In this document: one piece after another, positions 17,806 through 26,443 of the stretch | How the letters are laid out: the number at the start of each line of letters is the position of its first letter | How positions within the stretch are numbered: position 1 is the stretch's first letter | Assembly: GCF_009765875.1 (NCBI RefSeq) | Contig: NZ_LMUP01000009.1 | Location: 511,700 to 575,699 of the forward strand | Length of the DNA stretch: 64,000 bases | Reading direction: 5' to 3' | From: Pedobacter sp. L105 | GTDB lineage: Bacteria > Bacteroidota > Bacteroidia > Sphingobacteriales > Sphingobacteriaceae | Position numbers and translations under genes: made by a program | Notes under the pieces: model-generated | What the model was told of the DNA's origin: nothing | What the model saw: only the letters and a program-made list of their open reading frames with translations | Databases searched by the model: none

Positions 17806-17856
17806 ACTCCTTTCCTTCTCCATTATTATACACGCGCAAATGGAAAAGGAAGGAGT
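17806..17856 (+). terminator. Terminator-like imperfect hairpin
   Basis: Complementary arms ACTCCTTTCCTTCTCCATT and AATGGAAAAGGAAGGAGT, with one bulge, enclose a 14-base loop 11 bases after the universal stress gene. There is no strong T-run, so termination is plausible but not certain. Confidence 0.5.
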
Positions 17857-17865
17857 ATAAATTAA

Positions 17866-18158
17866 TTAGCGAACAAGAGCAGGCGCCTCAATATTTTTCT
17901 TGATGTTATTTTTATCTTCAGCTGAAAGGGTAAGCAGGCTCAATAGAATTGTTTTATAGATCTGCTGATATTGGTTCATGCAGAAATTTCTATCAGGGCA
18001 TCGATGGCAAATTCCAAATAAACATCGGCAAAATCGCAGTTGATAAACCAGACGATGATCATTTCATGAAATTCTACTCCTTCCAAAAGGTTAAGCAAAA
18101 ACGAATTGTACTGAGATCTATACAGTATTTCCTCTGCAATAAATAAGATGAACCATAC
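17866..18158 (-). pseudogene. Two overlapping short coding fragments, family not recognised
   Basis: On the minus strand a coding-like stretch without a good start reads AEEILYRSQYNSFLLNLLEG, then MIIVWFINCDFADVYLEFAI, and stops at 17976. The TGA overlaps the ATG (17979) of a second frame of 37 residues (MNQYQQIYKTILLSLLTLS... to 17866). The overlap is of the kind seen in operons, but the first frame has no ATG except an internal one at 18062, so it may be the tail of a truncated gene. No function can be offered. Confidence 0.3.
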
Positions 18159-18263
18159 AACTTAATATTACCACAATGGTTGATACCTATAGGTAAGGTC
18201 ATCAAAAAGAACTGTGTTTTTTCTGCTTGCGTATATATACTCATTCGATAATTCTTGGAAAAA

Positions 18264-18298
18264 TTTGTTTTTCAGTTCCAAATATTTGTGTAACTTTG
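18264..18298 (+). promoter_or_regulatory. Promoter of the gene at 18425
   Basis: TAACTTTG (18291-18298) matches TAnnTTTG exactly, with TTTG at 18264-18267 as a -33 candidate at a slightly long 23-base spacing. It predicts a leader of about 120 bases before the ATG at 18425. Confidence 0.45.
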
Positions 18299-18424
18299 AC
18301 GTTACTTAAGAAAAGGGAAACGTTTATTTCATTGCTTTGAAGAAGCATTCAGAACAGTCTCGTTTTCGTTCGCAGTAGATAAAAAAAAGACCAAATATTG
18401 CCTCTTATTTAAAAAAAAATATAA

Positions 18425-18775
18425 ATGAACACTTTAGAGATTGAAGTAATGACCCTTAATTATATGGGTAAATTAACTGTGGAGCCATTAAACAATGAGT
18501 TTTCCATATTTGCAGTTTATTTGGATCGTCAATTACTTGGATTAGTTCATCCCGCGAAAAAACAACATCAAACTGCGTGGTACTCTCAACAAATCACAGA
18601 CAAAGAACTATTGGAGCAAATAGGTAACTGGTTGGAGTTCCATTTTGTTCTCGGTCCTGAAAGCTTCAAAACAATTTATAGTTTCAGCTTCATTGGTAGG
18701 GTAGCAAGGCTTTATAGAATGATTGGCAGATGGAACAGTCCAGTGCCCACCCATCCTTTATGCAGGCTTGACTAA
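18425..18775 (+). CDS. Hypothetical protein (116 residues)
   Basis: A soluble protein with no recognised domain. The first 78 residues (MNTLEIEVMTLNYMGKLTVEP... to WLEFHFVL) look like a compact conserved domain. The last 35 or so are basic and aromatic with a different composition (FIGRVARLYRMIGRWNSP), as though the reading frame runs past an original end. A good TAnnTTTG promoter lies upstream and the leader is long. Function unknown. Confidence 0.6.
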   Translation: MNTLEIEVMTLNYMGKLTVEPLNNEFSIFAVYLDRQLLGLVHPAKKQHQTAWYSQQITDKELLEQIGNWLEFHFVLGPESFKTIYSFSFIGRVARLYRMIGRWNSPVPTHPLCRLD

Positions 18776-18810
18776 AGCATTCAACATTCCCTGGTAGAAT
18801 TAATTTCAAT

Positions 18811-18963
18811 TTAAACCAGTACAGCTGTTATGTTTTTCTTTTTGTTGATCAGTCGGTCCAGTTCCATATGCGTCTGGTAAAGCTTCACTAAAATAATTAT
18901 CATACATAAAAGCAGAAGTATAACAGCTAAAATGTTTTTTGTAAAGTTTGAGGTGCGCATCAT
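18811..18963 (-). CDS. Possible small membrane protein (50 residues)
   Basis: A frame from the double ATG at 18963 encodes one strong transmembrane helix (about residues 9-27, ILAVILLLLCMIIILV), followed by a polar, basic tail (MELDRLINKKKNITAVLV). The layout suits a single-pass membrane peptide. It abuts a PAS-kinase remnant on the other strand, so it could be an old neighbour of that kinase. No family was recognised. Confidence 0.42.
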   Translation of the reverse strand: MMRTSNFTKNILAVILLLLCMIIILVKLYQTHMELDRLINKKKNITAVLV

Positions 18964-18969
18964 GGACCC

Positions 18970-19203
18970 TCAATAGTATGTTATCAATTGACTGCCCAAA
19001 AGGATATCATAGGTAAAACCTTTAAAAAAGTCTCGCCCGAAATGGGAGATCAGGGATTTTTGAAATTATTGGATGAAGTATATTTAACAGCCACTCTTTA
19101 ACCACCAGCGCCAGGTTACAGGCATATTTGTAGAGGGTTATGATGTGACTGGGCAAGTTTCACCGGAAGGAAAGAGTATATCGTTAGCGGCCATCATTGA
19201 GTG
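18970..19203 (+). pseudogene. Remnant of a PAS-domain sensor kinase
   Basis: One frame reads YQLTAQKDIIGKTFKKVSPE and MGDQGFLKLLDEVYLTATL, then stops. After a shift, another frame reads VTGIFVEGYDVTGQVSPEGK. These match consecutive parts of the PAS domains common in Bacteroidota multi-PAS histidine kinases (the IGKTF...PE segment and the closing GIFVEGxDVT strand). Some 20-30 residues between them and all other domains are missing. There is no start codon or kinase core, so this is a decayed fragment. Confidence 0.65.
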
Positions 19204-19297
19204 CTAACAGTACCGTACACCGCCATTTATCATATGATACCTCAGTTGACTTATATTTGCAACCTTTAAATACGAGATCTGATATTACTGGATTAAA

Positions 19298-19681
19298 TTA
19301 TCTGTTTTCTAGTATAGACAGCATATTGCCGGCAGGATCCGTAAACCACGCGATATTCGGTCCGCCATTGCCTCTTGATATTCCATTCTCATCTGTTTTT
19401 AGATTTTCTTTGTCGTAAATCTGGAAATGGACACCTTTTTCAGTCAGTTCTTTAGCAGCTGCATCTATGTCATCTACAGGGAAATTCAATACAGTGAAAG
19501 TGGCAGGAACGTGATTTGGCTTTGGATAAATCATCACCGGAGTGGAGCCTGAGATGTGTAGTTCTATAAGGCCCATTGGGTTATCGGTTACCTTAAGACC
19601 AAGAATATTTTGATAAAAATCTTTTGCTTTTTGAAGATCGTCTACAGAAAAGCTGCTAAATGCGGATGAATTTTGTAACAT
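19298..19681 (-). CDS. VOC-family (glyoxalase/bleomycin-resistance-like) protein
   Basis: A 127-residue single-domain VOC protein: SVDDLQKAKDFYQNILGL opens it and AWFTDPAGNMLSILEN closes it with the usual metal-site Glu/Asp region. Such proteins either isomerise or open substrates at a metal centre or sequester compounds; the exact role cannot be told. It is divergent from a second VOC-like gene at 19814. Confidence 0.9.
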   Translation of the reverse strand: MLQNSSAFSSFSVDDLQKAKDFYQNILGLKVTDNPMGLIELHISGSTPVMIYPKPNHVPATFTVLNFPVDDIDAAAKELTEKGVHFQIYDKENLKTDENGISRGNGGPNIAWFTDPAGNMLSILENR

Positions 19682-19813
19682 ATTATCGGGTTATTTACTA
19701 TTCTTTTTCATTGCATGACCGTTTTATTCTTATTGATTTGGTAATACCTAAAACAGATTTATCCGGTATATGTTTTTAAACAAAAAATACTAATCTTGAA
19801 ATAATATATTGAG

Positions 19814-20242
19814 ATGAAAACAATAAAGACCTTGCATCGGATATACCTCAACCCTGACATGTTAACATCAGTGGTTGAATTTTATGAAGATCTCTTTCAC
19901 AAAGATTACTTTATCAGGTTTGATTACACAGAACTAAACTTAACTTTAGTACAATTGGAGGGTATATTGTTGTTAGCTGGAACTAACAAAACTTGGGAAG
20001 TCCTCCCTGATATAAAAAAGACAAGAATTACAATGATTGTAGATGATATTGTGGAGGTCCAGGCTTATTTATCAGCACAGAAAAATGTAATGATCTTAAG
20101 AAAACCAAAAGAAGTACCAACAGGATGGAATATGACAGTGGAACACCAGGATGGAACGATTACTGAATATGTTCAGCATGATGAAGATAAGGTGAACCTT
20201 TTTAAAAAGGAGGCTGAAAAATTGCGCTTTATAAATAACTAA
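19814..20242 (+). CDS. VOC-like protein
   Basis: A 142-residue protein resembling the VOC fold (MLTSVVEFYEDLFHKDYFIRF; ITMIVDDIVEVQAYLSAQ; NMTVEHQDGTITEYVQHDE) with a charged C-terminal extension. Similarity is to fold-level features, and metal-ligand positions are not all evident, so function is unassigned. It is divergent from another VOC gene 130 bases away and convergent with an AraC regulator, its stop lying 40 bases from the regulator's. Confidence 0.75.
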   Translation: MKTIKTLHRIYLNPDMLTSVVEFYEDLFHKDYFIRFDYTELNLTLVQLEGILLLAGTNKTWEVLPDIKKTRITMIVDDIVEVQAYLSAQKNVMILRKPKEVPTGWNMTVEHQDGTITEYVQHDEDKVNLFKKEAEKLRFINN

Positions 20243-20281
20243 TTCGATCAAAATTTAAGTGAGATCGGTCAGACCACATAT

Positions 20282-21205
20282 TTAATTAAATGATTTACGA
20301 AATTCCAAAGGTGTCAGCTTAGTTTTGTTTTTAAATAATTTGCTAAAAGATTGGGGAGTTTTGAAGCCGATTTCGTAGGCTATCTCTGATACTGATAATT
20401 CAGTCGTAGACAGTTTTTCCTTCGCGAGTTCAATTAACTTGTCGTGTAAATAATTTTTAGTGCTCTGTCCGGTGATGGATTGAAGCAGGCGGCTTAAATA
20501 ATTTGGAGAGATATGTAATTGGTCGGCGATATATTGTATCGTAGGAATTCCATTTTTTATCAGATCGTTACTTTTAAAATATTTAACTATCAAAATCTCC
20601 AGCTGGTCCAATATCCTATGTTCATTCTTTTTTTCGGAAGTGAATAGTCTTTTATAAATCCGCTCTGAATAAGCTAGCAATAGTTCAATCTGCGCTATAA
20701 TTACATCTTTGCTGTGTAGGTCAATACCATCTGCCACTTCCTGGTTTATATTTTTGATCATGTTCACCACAGTTGTTTCTTCATCTACAGAAAGTGCCAG
20801 GCTCTCATTAACTTCATAGCTGAAGAATTCGTATTGTTTAATTTTTTTCGCAATTGCAGTATTCCAAAGAAAATCTGGGTGGATGAGCAATAACCATCCG
20901 ATAGGAGTATATTCCTGACTATGTACTACCATGGTTAACACTTGTTTCGGTGACATAAAGTGCAAACCTCCCTGATGAAGTGTTATTTCCTGCTTTTGTC
21001 CATACCTGCATGTGTTGTTATTATCTCTTTTTAACACAATACTATAAAAATTGTGGATCATACTAATGATCTGATTATCAGGCTTTAATTTTAAATCCTC
21101 GAATTTTATAACGCTTAATAAGGGATGACCTGGTGTAGGAAGCCCGGCTAGTTTGTGATAATCCGTAATGGTATTGATATGAATTTTTTTCGGCGTAGCT
21201 ATCAT
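20282..21205 (-). CDS. AraC-family transcriptional regulator
   Basis: About 307 residues from ATG 21205 (a TTG six codons upstream is also in frame). It has an N-terminal sensing half (GLPTPGHPLLSVIKFEDL; LHQGGLHFMSPKQVLTM) and a C-terminal AraC DNA-binding domain (IQYIADQLHISPNYLSRLLQ; VSEIAYEIGFKTPQSFSKLF). It belongs to the same subgroup as the regulators at 5586 and 39627 but is more distant. It is divergent from an SDR gene at 21410, and the 200-base space between holds an inverted repeat, so it probably controls that SDR. Confidence 0.92.
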   Translation of the reverse strand: MIATPKKIHINTITDYHKLAGLPTPGHPLLSVIKFEDLKLKPDNQIISMIHNFYSIVLKRDNNNTCRYGQKQEITLHQGGLHFMSPKQVLTMVVHSQEYTPIGWLLLIHPDFLWNTAIAKKIKQYEFFSYEVNESLALSVDEETTVVNMIKNINQEVADGIDLHSKDVIIAQIELLLAYSERIYKRLFTSEKKNEHRILDQLEILIVKYFKSNDLIKNGIPTIQYIADQLHISPNYLSRLLQSITGQSTKNYLHDKLIELAKEKLSTTELSVSEIAYEIGFKTPQSFSKLFKNKTKLTPLEFRKSFN

Positions 21206-21357
21206 GGCAAATATTTGTTGCAATCTAAATATAATTTTAAACCTCGATAAGTTACGCCATATCCAGGTCAGATTTTACCACAGCAAAGTGAGATTTGGCC
21301 ACGTGGATTTATCAACCAATCCCGAACATTGCTTTAGTAAAAATAAGCATAGATAGG

Positions 21358-21371
21358 TACCCGAAGGGGTA
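21358..21371. promoter_or_regulatory. Inverted repeat in the AraC/SDR intergenic space
   Basis: TACCC-GAAG-GGGTA lies 38 bases before the SDR start. A direct repeat of AAATATTCA follows at about 21378-21398. Both could be regulator sites or promoter DNA; the assignment rests on position only. Confidence 0.3.
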
Positions 21372-21409
21372 TTTATTAAATATTCATAGAAATATTCAAA
21401 TTAAATAAA

Positions 21410-22162
21410 ATGGATTTAAAATTAAAGGGAAAAGTAGCCATTGTTACAGGTGCATCTAAAGGAATAGGCGCGGGTATAGCTAAGGGGCTTGCAGCGGAAG
21501 GGGTAAAAGTGGTGGTAAACTACGCCAGCAGCCAGGCTGGTGCAGATCGTGTTGTTTCGGAAATTATCGCTGATGGCGGTGAGGCCATCGCTGTTCAGGG
21601 GAGTGTGGCTCATTTGGAAGACGTAAAAAGACTTTTTGAATTAGCGAAAAACACTTATGGCTTCATTGACATTGTAGTGAACAATGCAGGGGTTTTCACA
21701 TTTGCTCCAATCGAGGGGATCTCTGAGGAAGATTTTCACAATCAGTTTAATACCAACGTACTTGGACCTATCCTCACCACACAGCAGGCCTTAAATTACT
21801 TTCCGGAAACAGGCGGCAGTATCATCAATATCAGTTCTGGTGCAAGTTTAAATCCCGGACCCAATAGCAGTCTCTATAGTGCAACTAAGTCTGCATTGGA
21901 TGCGTTAACTAAAGGATTGGCTAAAGAACTAGGTGCCCGTAAAATACGCGTAAACACTGTTGCTCCCGGTGCTACCGAAACAGAAGGTGCTCATAGTGCA
22001 GGTTTTTTTGGAGGCGAGATGGAAAAACATGTTGTTTCAATCACACCATTGGGCCGTATAGGGCAACCTGACGATGTAGCTAAAGTTGTTGTATTCCTTG
22101 CTTCTGATGCGGCAGGATGGGTAACAGGAGACCGCATTAACGCGTCAGGCGGTTGGATATAA
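21410..22162 (+). CDS. SDR-family oxidoreductase (FabG-like)
   Basis: A 250-residue classical SDR. It has TGASKGIG at the cofactor site, NNAG, the catalytic Ser in NISSGAS and Tyr-x-x-x-Lys in YSATKSAL, and the C-terminal FLASDAAGWVTGDRINASGG typical of 3-oxoacyl-ACP-reductase-like enzymes. It is probably a stand-alone broad-specificity reductase controlled by the divergent AraC gene, not the fatty-acid-synthesis FabG, since no fab genes surround it. Confidence 0.93.
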   Translation: MDLKLKGKVAIVTGASKGIGAGIAKGLAAEGVKVVVNYASSQAGADRVVSEIIADGGEAIAVQGSVAHLEDVKRLFELAKNTYGFIDIVVNNAGVFTFAPIEGISEEDFHNQFNTNVLGPILTTQQALNYFPETGGSIINISSGASLNPGPNSSLYSATKSALDALTKGLAKELGARKIRVNTVAPGATETEGAHSAGFFGGEMEKHVVSITPLGRIGQPDDVAKVVVFLASDAAGWVTGDRINASGGWI

Positions 22163-22268
22163 GTTATTGGTAGACATCTTATTTGAAAGTGTAAGCGATC
22201 TGAATCCATCAACATGACTGAAATGTTGATGGATTTAGCTATTGAGCCAAATGCATGTCATGATTTGC

Positions 22269-22446
22269 TTAAACTTTAAAAAAAGGAATTAACACATGTA
22301 AAAGCAATTTTGACTGGTCTTCTGCAATATAATGCCCCGAATTTTGAATGATTTCTCCCTTTATGTTCTTGGCAGCTTGTTTCCATGACTCAAAAGGTTT
22401 TAACCCAAAACTATATACCTTTAATAGACGCCATGCGTAAATGGGG
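22269..22446 (-). pseudogene. C-terminal remnant of an alpha/beta hydrolase
   Basis: The minus strand encodes LLKVYSFGLKPFESWKQAAK and IQNSGHYIAEDQSKLLLHVL, ending PFFKV-stop at 22269. The GHYIAEDQ segment, with the catalytic His, and the run to the C-terminus match epoxide-hydrolase/haloalkane-dehalogenase-like hydrolases. The N-terminal 200 or more residues, including the nucleophile, are absent; upstream lies a run of C residues and no start. Confidence 0.65.
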
Positions 22447-22482
22447 GGGCATATTTCTTGTACCCGCTCAAACTCTCATGGC

Positions 22483-23832
22483 TTAGTTTTTTTCCTGAAG
22501 TTTAAACCCCTTTTCAGCCTTATCTTTAAAGATCAGTATCATTAAAAAGAGCATGTAAAATGGTGTACAAGGTATTTTGTAGCGGGAAAGCGTACCGAAA
22601 TTATAACTGGATATGCCTACAAAAAAAGCAAATACCAATGTGAAAAAAAAACAGAGTATAAGGTTTGGATCCTGGTAAATGTTTTTAAGGGTTTTAAAGA
22701 TGTTCCTTTTGAATAACAGATAAAAGGTTAACAATAATACACCCAATGATTCCATTGCGTTAAACAACTGGATAATGCTCCTGGATTCCCATAAATAAGG
22801 ACGGAACAGGGCTACGTTCACTGCTGGCACAATCATTCTTGACATTCCGCCTATGGATGGTTCAAAATCTCCCAGATCATAGGCAGAGCCATCCTGGTCC
22901 AGTGAAACCTGCAACAGATAATCTTTTTGCCGTACCACTGTTTCCATCACATTATCTGCACTAAAAGCCGTTAGGTACACTACTGACTTTTTAAGTACAA
23001 ATATCCCCACTAATAAAAAGAGGCTAAAGCCTATATAAAAGGCCACTCTTTTTCTGGGGTTTAAAGCAGCTCTCTTTTTATAGACCAATATGATCTTAAA
23101 CAATAAAAATGGGAACAAGGCAACCAATATATAAGCTTTAATTAATGCCAATAGAGCAATGGATACCAGGGACAACAATATCAGCCATATTTTAAACTTT
23201 CTGATTTCAAAAAGAATGTAAAAGGAATAAATCAAGCAGCCAATGGAAAACATGCAAAAGCTGTCTTTAAATAAGCCGGATCCCCAAACTACAGGACCTG
23301 GCATAAATAAAACAGCTATGGCAATGTATTTAATGAGCTTTTGGTACTGCCCCACAAAGGTGATGAACATCAGCCACATGCCTGTAAAAGAAATGACGGC
23401 AATAAAAATATTAATGACCAGGTATTTGGTAAAGCAGAAAATTCCAATCATCGCCCCCAGGCAAGAGGTGGTGTAGGTAGCCGGATCGTCATACCAGTAC
23501 ATGGCTGATAAGGCCTTCGCATCAATGCCATTGCTTTCGTCTGCCTGATGGGTGATCAGCCTTAGCCAGGCAGCAGGAGACTCCAAAAAGGTAGAGTTAA
23601 TGAGCTGTGAATGAAAAAGATAATTGAAGGTGTCGCCTCCGCCATAGTAGTAATTGTAAAACATGCCAATAAATACGGCACCAGCAATTTTTACGGTAAG
23701 TCCGGGTATAAAATAGGGTCTGCAGGCATGACCCTGAGGATAGTATCGATCACGGTAATAATAGGCCATCTTATAAATCATCCATAAATAAAATGGCAAT
23801 AACAAGTAATCCAAAAGTGTAATTTCAGGCAT
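22483..23832 (-). CDS. Multi-pass membrane protein of unknown function
   Basis: A 449-residue polytopic inner-membrane protein with about ten hydrophobic segments (for example TVKIAGAVFIGMFYNYYYG, LWLILLSLVSIALLALI-type runs, FFFTLVFAFFVGISSY). The mix of GGGDTFNY and SYNFGTLSRYKIP resembles membrane proteins encoded in polysaccharide or glycosyltransferase contexts, but no glycan genes are adjacent and no catalytic motif was identified. Probably monocistronic; start ATG 23832. Confidence 0.8.
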   Translation of the reverse strand: MPEITLLDYLLLPFYLWMIYKMAYYYRDRYYPQGHACRPYFIPGLTVKIAGAVFIGMFYNYYYGGGDTFNYLFHSQLINSTFLESPAAWLRLITHQADESNGIDAKALSAMYWYDDPATYTTSCLGAMIGIFCFTKYLVINIFIAVISFTGMWLMFITFVGQYQKLIKYIAIAVLFMPGPVVWGSGLFKDSFCMFSIGCLIYSFYILFEIRKFKIWLILLSLVSIALLALIKAYILVALFPFLLFKIILVYKKRAALNPRKRVAFYIGFSLFLLVGIFVLKKSVVYLTAFSADNVMETVVRQKDYLLQVSLDQDGSAYDLGDFEPSIGGMSRMIVPAVNVALFRPYLWESRSIIQLFNAMESLGVLLLTFYLLFKRNIFKTLKNIYQDPNLILCFFFTLVFAFFVGISSYNFGTLSRYKIPCTPFYMLFLMILIFKDKAEKGFKLQEKN

Positions 23833-24068
23833 AAATTATATTTGGTGAAAGATCAATTAGATGTTGATCAGCAGGGGAAAAGTAGCAAAAGATGTTTTAA
23901 TCTATTCATCGTTCATAAAATTCTCCTCGCAGTTATTTGTACTAAAGCGACTTTTAATAACTGCTGTCAATTTAGGTTTGAACGATCTTCTTTATGATTG
24001 CTATTTAACTGCTTAAAGTAGTGATTCATTACCAAATTCTTTTTTAGCGGTTTTTCTAAAAACACTAT

Positions 24069-24854
24069 TTAGAAAAAGACCGAAATTTTTGCTTGTAATT
24101 GATGTGCCGGTATCTTTATCTTTCCATTTGTAGTTACATTGTTATCCCGGGCTTCATAATTGGCTTTCACTTTTCCAGTTATATAATCCAAAGAAAGGCC
24201 AATGATGTTTCGGCGAATGGTGACCCCGAAATTTTCCTGAAGTCCAAATCCAACCCTGTTTTTAAGAGATTCAGGATTAGCGTCATTATTTGCCTGCTTC
24301 GAATTTTTAAAAGAAAAGTAATCTGAGCCAGGTGTGTCCGTGTTCGCATAATAGCTGAAGTCAAAAAGCCTGAAGGTAGGGGCAAGCTGTGCACGCACAT
24401 CAACAACTACTTTTTCAATCGGATTAAAAGATATCACCGGGCCAACTTTAGAAGAAATTGCGGCAGTGATCCTCGAACCTCTGATCGCATAATCCTGTGA
24501 AACAGCTAATTTCCCGTATTTGTTCCATTGGTTCATCTCATTGTAATTCAGGGAAACAAAGGTCCAGTCGAGACCATAGTTCATTTCTGTTCCCCGGTAG
24601 CTTTCCTGGAAATAAAAGATCTTGCCGGATTCAAATACAAAACCAGTGGATGCGCCGTAATTCCCTTTCAAAATATTTTGTTTGGGGGATAGGTTATTAT
24701 CTGGGGAACTCCCCAGTGTATTAATTCCAACTCTTGTGTGTACTGATCTGAATACCGACAATTCTTGTGCCTGCGAATAGACGCTAAGGGTGATCAGGGA
24801 AATAAAAAAGCTGGTATTTATAAAGAGGCGGTCAAAAGAGTTTTTAAAAGACAT
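24069..24854 (-). CDS. Outer-membrane beta-barrel-like exported protein
   Basis: A 261-residue protein with a signal peptide ending near YSQAQ. Alternating amphipathic strands follow (GASTGFVFESGKIFYF, NNVTTNGKIKIPAHQLQAKISVFF), and the C-terminus is aromatic (Phe-Phe), typical of an outer-membrane barrel. The family is not recognised by name. It is divergent from the LuxR-type regulator at 25098, which could control it. No ligand or enzyme motif is visible. Confidence 0.75.
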   Translation of the reverse strand: MSFKNSFDRLFINTSFFISLITLSVYSQAQELSVFRSVHTRVGINTLGSSPDNNLSPKQNILKGNYGASTGFVFESGKIFYFQESYRGTEMNYGLDWTFVSLNYNEMNQWNKYGKLAVSQDYAIRGSRITAAISSKVGPVISFNPIEKVVVDVRAQLAPTFRLFDFSYYANTDTPGSDYFSFKNSKQANNDANPESLKNRVGFGLQENFGVTIRRNIIGLSLDYITGKVKANYEARDNNVTTNGKIKIPAHQLQAKISVFF

Positions 24855-25097
24855 ATCTGGTTTAATTTTAAGGTGAATACTTAAGGCGGTCTGTTGTGCT
24901 TTATAGTAGAAGAGAATAGCTAAATCGATATAAAATGCTTTTTATAGACTATTTCTTCAGGTGTTATTTTTATTTGAAATAATTTGTTAAATATTTCTGT
25001 TTAAAAATGTTAATTATCGAAACTATTTTATAAATTTATATCATGCAATGGGGCTTTATGCCCATTTTTGAATAGGGTCAGAAAACAATTAATTTTG

Positions 25098-25889
25098 ATG
25101 CGCTCAAACAAAATAAAAACCTGGTTAAATTATTTGGATTCATTACTGCATGAAACCGGAGAAATGGAGCACAAGGAAGTTTCAGCGCTTGTCAGCTTAT
25201 ATAATTCAGCATTTGTTAACTATCCATTCTTTAGGAACAATATGCCTTACACGTATATTCTGGATTATACGAAAAGGTGTTACTTAAGCATGACCGATAA
25301 TTTTGCCGGTTATTCTTCGGAGTGTTTTACCAGAAATGGATTAGCACAAACCTTGGAAATTATCCATCCTCGGCATCTGGATCTGTTCAATTGTAAAATT
25401 TTTCCCGCCAGGTTGGCTATTCTTGATCATATTCCATCAGAAGAGCATAGAGAATATGTGTTTTCCTATACCTATTTAGTGCGCGGTAAAAAAGGAGGAT
25501 TTGTTGAGTTTCTCCAGAAAAACTTTTTCATTTCAGATGATCATGGCCACCCATTGTTCAGTGTAGGGATATTGGTTGATATCACAGATATTCACACAGA
25601 CAAACGGATCATTCAAACAGTGCATAAGCTGGAAAAAAGCGGAGAGCAGGAAGAACAACTGAGGTTCAGAAAAGTGTTTTATATCAATGAAGAGGATACA
25701 CTTATCTCTAAAAGAGAGCGGGAGATTCTCTGCTTGATGAGTGATGGATTTAGCAACAAGATGATTGCTGAAAAGTTAAATATTTCCGAGAAAACAGTAA
25801 AAAGACACCGGGAAAATATGCAGGATAAAACAGGCGCTTCAAACGGGGTTGCGCTGGTAGGCTTTGCGCATAGGGCAGGGTTGATTTGA
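25098..25889 (+). CDS. LuxR-type regulator with PAS-like sensor domain
   Basis: A 263-residue protein from ATG 25098 (a TTG at 25068 is in frame). The N-terminal 190 residues resemble a PAS fold (YILDYTKRCYLSMTDNFAGY; FLQKNFFISDDHGHPLFSVG, then VDITDIH). The C-terminal LuxR helix-turn-helix reads LISKREREILCLMSDGFSNK followed by KLNISEKTVKRHRENMQDK. Bacteroidota proteins of this layout act as single-component cytoplasmic regulators; the signal is unknown. The sequence CATTTTTG at 25063 may be its -7 element. Confidence 0.9.
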   Translation: MRSNKIKTWLNYLDSLLHETGEMEHKEVSALVSLYNSAFVNYPFFRNNMPYTYILDYTKRCYLSMTDNFAGYSSECFTRNGLAQTLEIIHPRHLDLFNCKIFPARLAILDHIPSEEHREYVFSYTYLVRGKKGGFVEFLQKNFFISDDHGHPLFSVGILVDITDIHTDKRIIQTVHKLEKSGEQEEQLRFRKVFYINEEDTLISKREREILCLMSDGFSNKMIAEKLNISEKTVKRHRENMQDKTGASNGVALVGFAHRAGLI

Positions 25890-25928
25890 TAGGCTGCACT
25901 ATGCTAATGCTCAGTATTTGTGAAAATT

Positions 25929-26282
25929 CTACTGCTGTACGAAATGCCAGCAAACTCCTGCAATATCAATTACATTGACTTCCATGCCATAAGGTTGCTG
26001 AATAATCTGCCCAATGCGGATGCCGTATTTCTCTGGTAATTTGCTGTCCAGTATGCTATTCCTGAATTCTTCAACATTCTCAACTTTCACGCTTAACATA
26101 AAATTCTGGGCAAATTCTACATTGTCAAATTGTTGTAGTATAAAACGGCATTCGTCACGTTGAAAACCAACATAACCGGCTACTTCCCAATTGATATGAA
26201 AACCCAATTCCTGGAAAAATTCTTTTGAACCTTCAAAATTGCTCCCCGATGGAATAAACGGCTCAAGTGACAAAAATTTCAT
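25929..26282 (-). CDS. VOC/bleomycin-resistance-like protein
   Basis: A 117-residue VOC-fold protein from ATG 26282 (an ATG at 26294 is four codons upstream). Motifs: SNFEGSKEFFQELGFHINWE at the N-terminus and GMEVNVIDIAGVCWHFVQQ at the C-terminus. The LSVKVENVEEFRNSI segment is typical of glyoxalase-superfamily proteins. It is convergent with the LuxR-type gene. Its role is probably binding or transformation of a small molecule, not resolved. Confidence 0.82.
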   Translation of the reverse strand: MKFLSLEPFIPSGSNFEGSKEFFQELGFHINWEVAGYVGFQRDECRFILQQFDNVEFAQNFMLSVKVENVEEFRNSILDSKLPEKYGIRIGQIIQQPYGMEVNVIDIAGVCWHFVQQ

Positions 26283-26443
26283 ATTTACTTTCAATTATAA
26301 ATGTAAAACCAATAAATTTTAAATAAATATATGAATTTTTGGTTTATAACCTGAGCAACTCATTTCGCTTCTGCTCCGAATAGCTTTTGAAAAAAAACCA
26401 ATTTTGTTTGAACCAATAATTTAGATAGCTTGCGGCAACAGCT